Shown piece after piece: positions 47,235-56,408 of a stretch of 64,000 bases of DNA. The DNA comes from Chlamydia muridarum str. Nigg (GTDB lineage Bacteria; Chlamydiota; Chlamydiia; Chlamydiales; Chlamydiaceae), in assembly GCF_000006685.1 (NCBI RefSeq), contig NC_002620.2:419120-483119 (forward strand). Reading direction: 5' to 3'. Under the pieces are notes generated by a model, which was not told the origin of the DNA, did no database searches, and worked only from the letters and a program-made list of their open reading frames with translations. The first letter of the stretch is position 1, and every line of letters begins with the position of its first letter. A program made the position numbers and the translations under genes.

Positions 47235-50200
47235 TTACTCTGACTCAGAAACTTCCCATGGAAGGGGGGACACTGTCTGTGAAGGAGTGGGTTCTCCTAA
47301 TGACGAAAATAATTTGTCTGCTAATGAGTTCAGAGGACCCGCGATCGTGTAGCTTTTCAGTAGAGCGATTCTAGCGTAAGCGGACGACCAGTCAATTTCT
47401 GGTGACGAGATAGGGCCGCGAATCTTGATTAAGAAAAAATTTTTCGTTTTGAGCATCGTGTTGCGGAACAGTTTTTTAATGAGTTCTGGATCAATCCCTA
47501 GAGTCATTGCTAATCTGTCTCGGATAACGTCGGTTTTTCCCCATAGAGCTAAGCGTATGCGTCCGTCGATTAAAGCATCAAAGCGCTTATAGATAATTTG
47601 ACCGTTTTGTACAGAGAAAAAGATAGGTGTAAACCAAGATTCCACTCTTTGCTGCTCCGCCTCGACATCTAAGAATTGAAAGAGGTCTTGCATAGTTCCT
47701 GTATTCTCTATCTCTATTTTCCCGAAATCTAGGGAAGCAGATTGAATACGAAAATTTTCGAAAGAGTAAGGTTTAATAGGCAGATAAAAATTTTGCGGAT
47801 TTACTCGTAAACTTACTGGATGTTTTGAATAAGCACCCCCCTCTGAAATCAATGGGTTGAATTCTCTAAGGAATGCCTTATTAATTTCTTCATTGATGTG
47901 CAAAGATGCTGTAAGGTCTTCTTTTAGCAGAATAGCATGCTCTGTAAGCTCTAGAGGTAAATAACCTGTCAGATTTTCAGAATCTACCTTAATGGTTAAT
48001 GGTCCTTCTCCTTTATAAAAATCATTGTAGATAGAGATATGGATTTTAGGTCCTGCTAAGGAGGTGAGTTTAGCTCTAACTCCAGGAGAAATGGGAACAA
48101 TGCCCGTGATAAAGGATGTCGGAATGTTTGTCCAGGTTGCTGTTTGGGTTAAACTTCTTGTTTCATTCATTAAAATATTTTTGGCTTCACCTTCAATGAC
48201 AAAAGATACAGGGGATTTATTATCTTGGTTAGGAGCTAAACAGTTTCCAGTGAATTTATATTGGATTAGGTCATTTAGATTTTGTGCGTGAACAGATCCA
48301 TTTATATTGTTTACGATGAAGTTTTCTTTGGATAAATGGTCATAAAAAACTAAAGGCGTGGAGGATAGTTTTCCTTCTATTCCACCTTCTGACAAGAGAG
48401 AAAGACAAGAGTATCCCGTTTTTTTGTCTGAGCAGGAAATTTTAGAAAGAGCTAGGCGGAAGGTAGTGGGGCGATGTAGAAGGCAGGATGGGGAGCTGGA
48501 AGCTTTTTCAAAGAAAGAGCTATAACGCTCCGGAGAAACTTCCCATTGTAGTGAGCCATAAGTGTTCTCTGTCAGAGATAACGAGCTATCCATAACAAAG
48601 CGGAAATCCCCAGTCAAAGCATCCGTTTTAAATGTTGAAGCGATGGAGATAGTTTCCTCTTTATCTGGAGAGTAAAGAAGTTGGAAAGAGGCTTTTCCTG
48701 TTTCCCCAATGTAACGGGATAAGGAGGCATCTTTATGCTGCAATCGAATGAGCCTATCTACAGGCAATTGTAAAAGCTCTCCAGATGCTTGAATGGAGAT
48801 ATTCTCCGCATCCCAAGGGGATGTAGGATCTAAAGATGAGATCACAATGTCGGGAATTAAGAGCTTTGTTTCCGATAAGTGAGGGAATTCAGGATCGGTT
48901 ATGGATAATTTTAAGTTCCCTTTAAGCACACCTTTCCCTCCATCAGAATGTAAGGAAAAGCTTGAATGTGTCATTTGCAGCGGAGCGAATTTAGAGGAAC
49001 AGAGGTCCATAGGAAGAGAAAAAAGGTTCCCATACACTAGAAGAGAAGTATTGGAGGGCTTAATTTCTTCATTAGCTTTACCAAATTTCCCATGGATGAA
49101 AACTTCGTTTTCTCCTGCAAAGAGTTTGACAGATAGTTTTGGGAAAAAGATATGTCGTTGAGTAAAATGCATTTTCCCAGAAAATGATGTTTGCATTTGC
49201 AGAAAATAAGGAGAGAAACGGTCTTTCCAGCGTTCAGACAACGTGTAGGCTCCTTCTCCATTAAATTGCAAAGTTTGTAAAGGTCCGGAAAGGGTGCATG
49301 ATAAGCGTAATAAGGGGTTATCTAAAAAAGCTTCGCATGAGAGTTGGGTATTACGATATTTCCCTTTGACATCCAAAGTGTAATAAGGGACTTCAAGGGG
49401 GATATTTATTTCGAAAGGTTTAGGAAGAAGCGCTCGTAAATACGTATGTGGTAAGAGAGATTGTTGGATATGAAATTCTGCAGAGTGTTTACGGTTATCT
49501 ATAGAAAGAGATCCATGAATATAAGAAGGGGAGGCTCCTCCTAGTCTTGCTGCAGAAGAAGATCGAATGAGTGTAAAACGGTCAGATTTTTTTACCGAAA
49601 TTTTTGTATTTTCTGTTTGGATAGAGAGATTAGGATCGGATGTTTCTACAGAAATTTGAGGCAAGTTAGCCTGCAATGAAAATTCAGAAGAATTCCATTT
49701 TGAGATAGAAAGGGGAAGTTTCGCGTCAGATATAAATAGGTGAGCTTCTTTTGAGCGAATGGAGGTCTCTACTGCTAATAACTCAGAGAGGATACTTGAG
49801 GTTATTGCTGGTGGCAAAACTATGGATGAGGCTCCTCCTTGAGTGATTAAAAATGTATTATCACGTATATGACCTCGAAGTTTTGCAGTTATTTGATTTC
49901 CTTCTGTGGTCAAGGTAATAAGAGTAGAGTCCTTTTCTTGGTGAGCCTTGGCTGTTAGGTTAATAAGATCCTCTGTTGATAGGATTCTATCTATAGAAGG
50001 GGAGGCAATAAAGAGCTTAAAAAGTGAAGCGGGAACAGAAGAAAGCTGAACATTAAGAAGAAAATGAGGAGAAAGAGCTCCTTCTACAGATACAGAACCC
50101 TGTATATCATTTTCTTTTGTAAGAGCTCGGATGAGTAATTGTTGGGCTGTTTTTTTTACATAAAATCCTGAAACAGAAAGCGTAGATCCTTTGATTGTTT

Positions 50201-50651
50201 TCATGGTTATGGATCCTAACTCGGATGTAATATCGCTGCGTTCTATTTTAGAAAGGAGGGACCCAGGATCTAGGTGATATAAGGAAGGAGAATTTATCGA
50301 TAAAGATTCATCGATTTGTAAAGTCCATCCAGTCAGCGTTAGGGATTTGGGGAATCTGTAAAGAAGTAAACGAGGAAGAGATCCACTTACAATAATTTGT
50401 TCTGCAGAGAAAATCTCGGATTCAGAGTCAATTCCACGAATACGCACTTTTTTAGCTGTTTGGGAGCCAAACCAGGATAGATGTAACTGTTCAATTTCGC
50501 ATTGCAACCCCGTTTCTTTATTCAGTACAGAAAGAAAGAGATATTTCCCGGATTCACTGGAAAGAAATTTAGGAAGTAGGACAAAAAAAGCTAACGGTAA
50601 TCCTACAAGGAGATAATAGCTAAATCTTTTGTACCACAAAGAACGCTTCAT
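47235..50651 (-). CDS. Large AsmA/TamB-like envelope protein (CT131 orthologue)
   Basis: Product of 1138 residues with one N-terminal membrane anchor (RFSYYLLVGLPLAFFVLLPK) and then over 1000 residues of beta-rich sequence without further membrane helices. The first 100 residues (GLQCEIEQLHLSWFGSQTAK, then KVRIRGIDSES) follow the AsmA-family N-terminus, and the C-terminal portion ISSPEIDWSSAYARIALLKS is like the end of such proteins. The family is thought to form a hydrophobic groove carrying phospholipids between inner and outer membrane. It overlaps the YihY-type gene by 4 bp, so the two are made together. Annotated as hypothetical in chlamydiae as I remember; function here is inference. 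Confidence 0.7.
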   Translation of the reverse strand: MKRSLWYKRFSYYLLVGLPLAFFVLLPKFLSSESGKYLFLSVLNKETGLQCEIEQLHLSWFGSQTAKKVRIRGIDSESEIFSAEQIIVSGSLPRLLLYRFPKSLTLTGWTLQIDESLSINSPSLYHLDPGSLLSKIERSDITSELGSITMKTIKGSTLSVSGFYVKKTAQQLLIRALTKENDIQGSVSVEGALSPHFLLNVQLSSVPASLFKLFIASPSIDRILSTEDLINLTAKAHQEKDSTLITLTTEGNQITAKLRGHIRDNTFLITQGGASSIVLPPAITSSILSELLAVETSIRSKEAHLFISDAKLPLSISKWNSSEFSLQANLPQISVETSDPNLSIQTENTKISVKKSDRFTLIRSSSAARLGGASPSYIHGSLSIDNRKHSAEFHIQQSLLPHTYLRALLPKPFEINIPLEVPYYTLDVKGKYRNTQLSCEAFLDNPLLRLSCTLSGPLQTLQFNGEGAYTLSERWKDRFSPYFLQMQTSFSGKMHFTQRHIFFPKLSVKLFAGENEVFIHGKFGKANEEIKPSNTSLLVYGNLFSLPMDLCSSKFAPLQMTHSSFSLHSDGGKGVLKGNLKLSITDPEFPHLSETKLLIPDIVISSLDPTSPWDAENISIQASGELLQLPVDRLIRLQHKDASLSRYIGETGKASFQLLYSPDKEETISIASTFKTDALTGDFRFVMDSSLSLTENTYGSLQWEVSPERYSSFFEKASSSPSCLLHRPTTFRLALSKISCSDKKTGYSCLSLLSEGGIEGKLSSTPLVFYDHLSKENFIVNNINGSVHAQNLNDLIQYKFTGNCLAPNQDNKSPVSFVIEGEAKNILMNETRSLTQTATWTNIPTSFITGIVPISPGVRAKLTSLAGPKIHISIYNDFYKGEGPLTIKVDSENLTGYLPLELTEHAILLKEDLTASLHINEEINKAFLREFNPLISEGGAYSKHPVSLRVNPQNFYLPIKPYSFENFRIQSASLDFGKIEIENTGTMQDLFQFLDVEAEQQRVESWFTPIFFSVQNGQIIYKRFDALIDGRIRLALWGKTDVIRDRLAMTLGIDPELIKKLFRNTMLKTKNFFLIKIRGPISSPEIDWSSAYARIALLKSYTIAGPLNSLADKLFSSLGEPTPSQTVSPLPWEVSESE

Positions 50652-51925
50652 GAATTCACTTTTTTAGCAATTTCTGAAAGAGAGAGGTTATGCGAGCTCT
50701 TTTTGATCTCTGCTAGTATATGAGCAAGGTTTTCTTGTATAGGCATTAGAGAGGAAGAGCAGATGTTCGCGAACGAGGGAGATTTTGTTAAAAGGACAAA
50801 GATAGCATCTATATGCAAGTTAGAAATGTTATGGGAGGGCTTATAACCGTCTTTGTGTTTTAGGATCATACCCTCTTTTTCTAGGATATCTAGACATTGG
50901 GAAGCTTCTCCAATAGAAGCTTTAGCTCTTTTAGCAAGGTAACTGGAGCTTGGAGGGGGGAGGGAGTGATCGAAATGCTCTGTAATAAGAGTCAGAAAAT
51001 ACAGACATAAAATGAATTTGAAGTAGCTATTAGGAAAAATCTCCTCTTTCGGAATTAGAGTGATAAATCCTTTATTTTGAAAGAGGAAGGACAATGCTCC
51101 TCCGAACAAATAAATAATAGAGTAAAGATAGAGAAGAAGGAGGAAGGAGGGTAAAGCAACTAGGGCTCCATAAGTAAAGCTATAGTTGAAAATATAGAGT
51201 TGCAGGCAAAAGAAAATTTTCTGAGAGATTACCCAGGCACTACCAGCTATGGCTGCGGCCAAAAGAGACGAGGATTTTTGTGTGGGAACTCTGGGGAGAA
51301 ATGCATAGCAGCAAAACAGGCCACCATAAAGTAGGGCATAAGGTAGTATTCGCGAAATCACATAAATGCAGGCCATGGCATGGCTAAAACTAAATAGCTT
51401 GGGGTAACTAATAGGCATGATTTGTGTGATATAGATCCAAGATCCGCAAACAATGATGAAGATCATGGGGCTAATAAGGGTAATAATTAAGTAGCTAATG
51501 AGTCTTTTTAAAGAGGCTTGTGTGATTCCTGGGCAGAATATTTTATTCAGGCCATCTTCTAAAGATTGCAGCATGAGAATTCCAGCCCAACAAAAAACAA
51601 AAAAACTACTGACCAGAACGACTACGATGCTGCTTGTTGTTGAATAAGCTGCTTCAAAAATAGCTAGAATAGGAGTTTCGTAATCAGGGTAATGGAGCAA
51701 TAGCCATTCTTTCCAGTCCAAGCTAATGAACAAATATTGAGAAAGTCTTAGAAAGAAGACCAGTATAGGAATGCAACTAAAAAGACCATAGTAACTTAGA
51801 ATGCAGGCTTCTTTAGAGGCCTCATTGTAGTAAAGAACTTTAGGAGCTTTTAGAAAAGATTTGATAATGAAATTGTTGCGAAAGGCATGGTGAAGCTTTT
51901 TAAGAAAAGACAAAGGGCGCAACAT
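50648..51925 (-). CDS. YihY/BrkB-type membrane protein with a C-terminal winged-helix-like domain (CT132 orthologue)
   Basis: Product of 425 residues. Hydrophobic helices span about 45-300 with the YihY-family motifs NEASKEACILSYYGLFSCIP and, later, YSFTYGALVALPSFLLLLYL. The last 110 residues are hydrophilic and contain a helix-turn-helix-like stretch (EASQCLDILEKEGMILKHKD), as in other long YihY proteins. Family members have been linked to anterograde phospholipid transport in E. coli together with TamB and AsmA-type proteins. The ATGA overlap with the AsmA-like gene downstream therefore makes biological sense. Confidence 0.8.
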   Translation of the reverse strand: MLRPLSFLKKLHHAFRNNFIIKSFLKAPKVLYYNEASKEACILSYYGLFSCIPILVFFLRLSQYLFISLDWKEWLLLHYPDYETPILAIFEAAYSTTSSIVVVLVSSFFVFCWAGILMLQSLEDGLNKIFCPGITQASLKRLISYLIITLISPMIFIIVCGSWIYITQIMPISYPKLFSFSHAMACIYVISRILPYALLYGGLFCCYAFLPRVPTQKSSSLLAAAIAGSAWVISQKIFFCLQLYIFNYSFTYGALVALPSFLLLLYLYSIIYLFGGALSFLFQNKGFITLIPKEEIFPNSYFKFILCLYFLTLITEHFDHSLPPPSSSYLAKRAKASIGEASQCLDILEKEGMILKHKDGYKPSHNISNLHIDAIFVLLTKSPSFANICSSSLMPIQENLAHILAEIKKSSHNLSLSEIAKKVNS

Positions 51926-52003
51926 GGTGAATATATATATAAAAAGATCTTAAAAAGATTTTAAACTAAAAAGCAGATTTTTAATTATAGTTTTTCAAAA
52001 AAA

Positions 52004-52804
52004 CTAAGATCTTTTTATCGCTGAAATAAACAAGAACAGCGGAAACTCTTTGCGGCAAAGGTTCTCGGCTTTGGCTCTCTTACCAGACGATTTTTTGGGA
52101 GAGGTCCACTCTTCCATATTGTCAATTAGGAGATGGGTTTTTGATAAGGATTGCACCCAGTAACTTAAAGGAAAATGAAAAGAATACGTTGTTTCGGAGT
52201 GTTTTTCTCCAGGATGAGCAACAATAGGCACTGATAAGGGAGAGAGATAACGATCTATTTTTCTAGACATCAACTTTTTAGGTTCATCATAAAACCAGGA
52301 AGAGAGCCTGGGAATGCGAAAACATGGATGGTTGAGTATGATGAATAATCTTCCTTGAGGAGCCAGAAGTTGAGCTGCATGCGAAATAGCTTGCGCTGGA
52401 GATTCCATGTTCTGAAGAGAGAGAATAGCTACGGCATGGGAGAACTGATTATGGTAAGTCTCTGGTAAGGGGTGCGTCATATCGTGATGCAGGAATTGAC
52501 GAGATCTTGAACCGGAGTTTTTTTTTGCAAAACGCAGCAGACTAGGAGAAAGATCGATCCCTAGGTAGGGAAGTTTTTTAGGCAACTGCTTCTCTAAAAC
52601 TCCTTGGCCGCACCCTATATCAACTAGGGATGACGAAGGCGATAATTGTAATTTAGATAGTAAATTGGGAAGAATCACTTCTCTATGATAGAAGTGTCCA
52701 TCTCGGTCGACTGCTTTGTTGTAATCTTGGGCAATAGATTCCCAGGAAGTGTCTGGGGACATTTTTGTTGGTCTCGATGAATGAGAAGCCGATTTTTTGG
52801 ACAT
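52004..52804 (-). CDS. SAM-dependent methyltransferase (CT133 orthologue)
   Basis: Product of 266 residues. Motif I is SLVDIGCGQGVLEKQL near 60-75, followed by YLGIDLSPSLLRFAKK and the motif IV-like AVAILSLQNMESPAQAISHA; it belongs to the class I Methyltransf_11 group. The basic N-terminus (SKKSASHSSRPTKM) is unstructured. The substrate is unknown. It is upstream of the YihY-type gene on the same strand, 78 bp away, and divergent from the Inc-like pair. Confidence 0.85.
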   Translation of the reverse strand: MSKKSASHSSRPTKMSPDTSWESIAQDYNKAVDRDGHFYHREVILPNLLSKLQLSPSSSLVDIGCGQGVLEKQLPKKLPYLGIDLSPSLLRFAKKNSGSRSRQFLHHDMTHPLPETYHNQFSHAVAILSLQNMESPAQAISHAAQLLAPQGRLFIILNHPCFRIPRLSSWFYDEPKKLMSRKIDRYLSPLSVPIVAHPGEKHSETTYSFHFPLSYWVQSLSKTHLLIDNMEEWTSPKKSSGKRAKAENLCRKEFPLFLFISAIKRS

Positions 52805-53180
52805 AGCAAAGGGTGTGTTCCTAAATTTCTATCCCAAACACCATAAGTTGTTTCAGTCGGTTTCGTCAAGGAAGAACCTTCGTCAAGTTCTTAATATGAA
52901 ACTCAAGAAAAGGAAGCCTCGGTCTCTAAGTAGAAATCAAATAAAGATTTGTCAATTAATAGATTGCTCGTCATTATTTTATGTGATTTTCCTTAAATCG
53001 GGTACAATATCTCTCAAATCACAGGTTAATTTAGGAATTTAGAGCAGAATGGCTGCTGTATAGGCTTTAGTTCTTTAGGGGGATAAGGGATAATTTTCGT
53101 TCTTCTCTTTTGGACACAGTATGTCAGTGGGCAGACTTTGGAAAGAATGACAGAAATTCTGCTGTAGGAGGGGAAGTAGA
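52805..53180. promoter_or_regulatory. Divergent intergenic region methyltransferase / Inc-like genes
   Basis: A 376-bp AT-rich stretch with no credible gene. A TACAAT box at 53003-53008 could serve the downstream Inc-like pair but lacks a good -35. I see no strong repeat. Confidence 0.35.
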
Positions 53181-53588
53181 GTGGCTTGTTGTGTTTGCGT
53201 GTACGGTTACAATGAGATCTGTTATAAAGAGACCGTAGAAAAGGCTGTTGCAGTTGCAGTGGATTGTGTGCTTTTTAATGTAGCTGCGGTTGTGGCTACG
53301 CTCATCTCTGCAGTATTTCTTCTTATCAGATGGATTTCTTGTGCGATTTACAATTGTTGTTCTACAAAAGAACGATGGCATTTCCTTCCCACTACAGAAA
53401 GCCGTATTGAGTGGCTCACATTAATCCCAATCCTTGGCCCACTAGTCGTTGCTTCCGTTGTTTATGCTAAAGCTAGGGAGGATGGATATTGTTGTTTGGA
53501 TTCTCTTGTGTGTGCCATGCAGTCACCATGGATGTTACTAGACTCTATTCGTCAGAATCGAAATGAACCGGAGTGGATGGTAGTCTAG
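53181..53588 (+). CDS. Inc-like membrane protein (CT134 orthologue)
   Basis: Product of 135 residues from GTG 53181, with GGAGGGGAAG upstream. Cys-rich N-terminus (ACCVCVYGYNEICYKE), a hydrophobic region at 26-57, and a second near 78-95 (LTLIPILGPLVVASVVYA). Two hydrophobic blocks in a small protein suggest an Inc-like membrane protein, but the gap between them is longer than in classic Incs. Function unknown. It precedes the CT135 orthologue by 49 bp and is probably co-transcribed with it. Confidence 0.7.
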   Translation: MACCVCVYGYNEICYKETVEKAVAVAVDCVLFNVAAVVATLISAVFLLIRWISCAIYNCCSTKERWHFLPTTESRIEWLTLIPILGPLVVASVVYAKAREDGYCCLDSLVCAMQSPWMLLDSIRQNRNEPEWMVV

Positions 53589-53637
53589 AAATGTATTAGG
53601 AGGCCTTGGGAGAAAATAAAAATAGGTTAACTTAAAA

Positions 53638-54735
53638 ATGGTAAGTTTCGATTTAAGTGTGACAACAACGAATATTGGTGCAGGATATGACGATATTCAA
53701 CGTATGTTAAACGGTGTGACTTGTTCTTCCGGAGGAATGGGATTATTAACTCCTTCCGCATGTTCTCCAATGAGTAGTTTCTGTTCTTCTAACCAGCCCT
53801 ATAGTGCTAGAGATTTAAAGAATCGCATTCACCAGTTTTGTCAGCATTCGGGTCCTATTACGGGATTTTATTCCTTGTACAATGAGAAGATTATGTTTGA
53901 GGAGGCTCTTCTTGTTCCGACTGTTCTTGAAGCTGTAGAGTCAACTTTTTGGATATCAGCTCTTTCTCGTTTAGGAGGAGAGCGTCCTTCGACTTTTGAC
54001 ACGGTAATTCTGAGCTTTTTTGTTGGGCTTATTTCTTTGGTGTGCGGGGCGATGTTTGTTGGTATTGTTTCTAGTGCCGTGAAAATTTATCGTCTTATGC
54101 AGACAATGAGGCAAGCACGTACTTTGAATGAAAATGTGCAAAGACTATTAGCTCCACAAGCTACGAACATGCGGTCTGCTTTTGCAAAACTTAAAGGGAT
54201 TGTTGCTTCGAAAGCGCTTGATCAAGTAGAGCAAGGTTATCGCAAATTCAGAAATCGAATGATTACTTCTTTTGTTGCTAATGCTCTAATTACAATAGCC
54301 TTTTGTGCTTTATTAGCATCTGTAATTCTTTCTGCTTTCTTCATTGGTGGAGCAAGTGGGTGTCTGATGGCAGCGTTCTTCGGATGTTTAGGAGTGGGAC
54401 TTGGATCTTTGACTATTGGAATGCTTGTGGGGATTGTCTCCGCTATCTGTCAGCGTAAGCATAAACAAGAAGCTGCACGATGCATTCAGAGAGGTATTTT
54501 TTACTCCCTTATTTTGGAGCAAATGCAAAGATTCCCCAAAGACTTTTTTAGAGATCCTGTGGCGAAAAGTATTATGGCCATTCAAGCAGGAGAAGCTTTG
54601 GATGAAGGAAAATTGTCTTGGAAAGAAATGCCAAGCATTACAGCTTGCTTAGGAAGAGAGGGATTAGATGCTCAAGCCTATTCCTTTATTTCTTCTTCTC
54701 CCTTGGATGGTCGTATAGAAGAAGCTTTTCGATGA
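53638..54735 (+). CDS. Inc-like membrane protein (CT135 orthologue), intact
   Basis: Product of 365 residues with two hydrophobic pairs, about 122-148 (VILSFFVGLISLVCGAMFVG) and about 212-275 (ANALITIAFCALLASVILSA and later SLTIGMLVGIVSAIC), and a basic, Gln-rich stretch between them. In C. trachomatis, CT135 often acquires disrupting mutations on laboratory passage and affects infection in mice; the C. muridarum orthologue behaves similarly. That is recalled knowledge. Here the frame is full length, which suggests a low-passage or selected genotype but does not prove it. Confidence 0.8.
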   Translation: MVSFDLSVTTTNIGAGYDDIQRMLNGVTCSSGGMGLLTPSACSPMSSFCSSNQPYSARDLKNRIHQFCQHSGPITGFYSLYNEKIMFEEALLVPTVLEAVESTFWISALSRLGGERPSTFDTVILSFFVGLISLVCGAMFVGIVSSAVKIYRLMQTMRQARTLNENVQRLLAPQATNMRSAFAKLKGIVASKALDQVEQGYRKFRNRMITSFVANALITIAFCALLASVILSAFFIGGASGCLMAAFFGCLGVGLGSLTIGMLVGIVSAICQRKHKQEAARCIQRGIFYSLILEQMQRFPKDFFRDPVAKSIMAIQAGEALDEGKLSWKEMPSITACLGREGLDAQAYSFISSSPLDGRIEEAFR

Positions 54736-54834
54736 GGCAAAAAATTTAATAAAAAAGAATTTTCTGCTCATCGTGAAAAGTTTGTGATATAGTGTGCCTC
54801 TTTTTGAAGTTATGGATAAGCGCTACAGGAATGT

Positions 54835-55554
54835 ATGGGGTATTCTTTTTTTCGTCGCAAGCTTGCCGGGGTGGAATTTATAGAGAGTCCTGGAGATCCC
54901 GAGGCTCCTGTGGTTATTTTTTGCCATGGGTATGGAGCCAGTGCTGATAACCTTACCTTTTTCCCTTCTGTGTGTGTATGCGGTTCTTTGCGTCCCACGT
55001 GGATATTCCCGCATGGCATAGAGAAACTTCCTTATGAATTGGGTGGTGGCCGGGCGTGGTTTCCTTTAGATACTAAGCTTTTTGAGACTTTAATTTCTTC
55101 TCAGGAAGTTACTCCGGATACGGATCGTCTATACCAGCAATTATTGGACGTAGATTTTGAAAAGCCTAAACAGGCTTTAGAAGGCCTAATCCAAGAATTA
55201 GGGAAACCACGATCTGAAGTGATTATAGGAGGATTCAGCCAAGGGGCTATGATGACAACGCATCTTATGCTTTCTTCGCGGATTCCTTATAAAGGTGCAT
55301 TGATTTGTTCTGGAGCTGCAGTTCCTAATCAATCATGGAAGGAAAATATTCTATTATGCGGAAAAACTCCTTATATCCAATGTCATGGATACGAGGATCC
55401 GATATTGCCCTACTTCTTAGGAGAGCGCTTACATAAGATATTGAGCCCTTCTTTATCAGGGGAGTTTGTTTCTTTTCATGGAGGCCATGAAATTCCCGTT
55501 GTTATGATGCAAAAAATACAGGAAAGCATCACGCTTTGGAACCAGCAGATATAG
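54835..55554 (+). CDS. Alpha/beta hydrolase, carboxylesterase/lysophospholipase type (CT136 orthologue)
   Basis: Product of 239 residues. The oxyanion region is VVIFCHGYGASADNL, the nucleophile elbow is IIGGFSQGAMMTTHL with Ser, and the catalytic Asp and His fit QCHGYEDPILPY and SFHGGHEIPVVM. It is of the acyl-protein thioesterase/phospholipase family, likely acting on lysophospholipids or thioesters; no signal peptide is seen. An AGGA site precedes the ATG. The Sua5-like gene follows 11 bp later. Confidence 0.88.
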   Translation: MGYSFFRRKLAGVEFIESPGDPEAPVVIFCHGYGASADNLTFFPSVCVCGSLRPTWIFPHGIEKLPYELGGGRAWFPLDTKLFETLISSQEVTPDTDRLYQQLLDVDFEKPKQALEGLIQELGKPRSEVIIGGFSQGAMMTTHLMLSSRIPYKGALICSGAAVPNQSWKENILLCGKTPYIQCHGYEDPILPYFLGERLHKILSPSLSGEFVSFHGGHEIPVVMMQKIQESITLWNQQI

Positions 55555-55565
55555 AGAGGTCAGGC

Positions 55566-56408
55566 GTGCTTTCTCAGCATATTGAAAGAATTAGGTCTGG
55601 GCAAGTCTTTGCTTTCCCGACGGATACAGTGTATGGGCTAGGAGTCTCGTTTCTCATACCTGAAGCTGATAAGCAGTTATTTGCTCTTAAGCGTAGGAAT
55701 CCTCAAAAAGCTTTATCTGTTTATGTTTCTTCTCTTGAAGAATTGGAGTATGTTGCCCAGCGCCGCTTAGGAGAGGCTTCAATTAAGATTGCTCAAAAAT
55801 TTCTTCCCGGTCCACTCACATTAATTACCAAACATAATAACCCAAGATTTTCTCAAAAAACGTTAGGATTTCGAATAGTTGAACATCCCATAGTGAAGCA
55901 AATTATCCAAGAAGTAGGTCCCTTGCTTGCCACCTCAGCAAATGTATCGGGGTTCCCTTCGGCGGTTTCTTCTGATGAAGTAAAGCAGGATTTCCCTGAA
56001 AAAGATATTTTAGTGATTTCTGGGACTTGCTCTATAGGATTGGAATCTACTGTAGTAGATGCTGAAGAGCGTATCATTTATCGAGAAGGGGTGGTATCTG
56101 CTGCGGAAATAGAAGATGTTTTACAAGCAAAATGTACTTGTTCCCCTAGAAGCCAGTCTTTTAGGGAAAGTATTCGTATTTACGTTGTAAAAAATCATGT
56201 GGATTTGAGCTCTTTTCTCTCTGCTAAGCTAGCCTTCAAGGGAGTTATTTGTCAGCATCCTCAGCCATGCACTTTTTACTCGGTTTTGAGACAAGCTTTG
56301 CGATCTTCTACTCAAGAAGTGATTTTTGTTTATGATGAAAAAAATACGGAATACCCAGTTCTTTCAAGGTTTTTAGGAGCAAGTTATGATAGTGGATATG
56401 CATTGTGA
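55566..56408 (+). CDS. Sua5/YrdC-type L-threonylcarbamoyladenylate synthase
   Basis: Product of 280 residues from GTG 55566, which has GAGAGG six bases upstream; a TTG at 55536 is a poorer alternative. Family motifs: FAFPTDTVYGLG, LKRRNPQKALSVYVSSLEEL, FLPGPLTLI and ATSANVSGFPS. It makes threonylcarbamoyl-AMP for t6A37 of tRNA. The 80-residue C-terminal extension after the YrdC core is not a full Sua5 domain. Overlaps the dipeptidase by 23 bp, so the genes are coupled. Confidence 0.88.
   Translation: MLSQHIERIRSGQVFAFPTDTVYGLGVSFLIPEADKQLFALKRRNPQKALSVYVSSLEELEYVAQRRLGEASIKIAQKFLPGPLTLITKHNNPRFSQKTLGFRIVEHPIVKQIIQEVGPLLATSANVSGFPSAVSSDEVKQDFPEKDILVISGTCSIGLESTVVDAEERIIYREGVVSAAEIEDVLQAKCTCSPRSQSFRESIRIYVVKNHVDLSSFLSAKLAFKGVICQHPQPCTFYSVLRQALRSSTQEVIFVYDEKNTEYPVLSRFLGASYDSGYAL

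Noticed and set aside
52797..53042. 81-codon plus-strand open frame divergent from the methyltransferase gene
   Set aside because: It starts inside the methyltransferase gene, has no ribosome site, Lys/Arg-biased composition typical of AT-rich noncoding DNA and no recognisable family.
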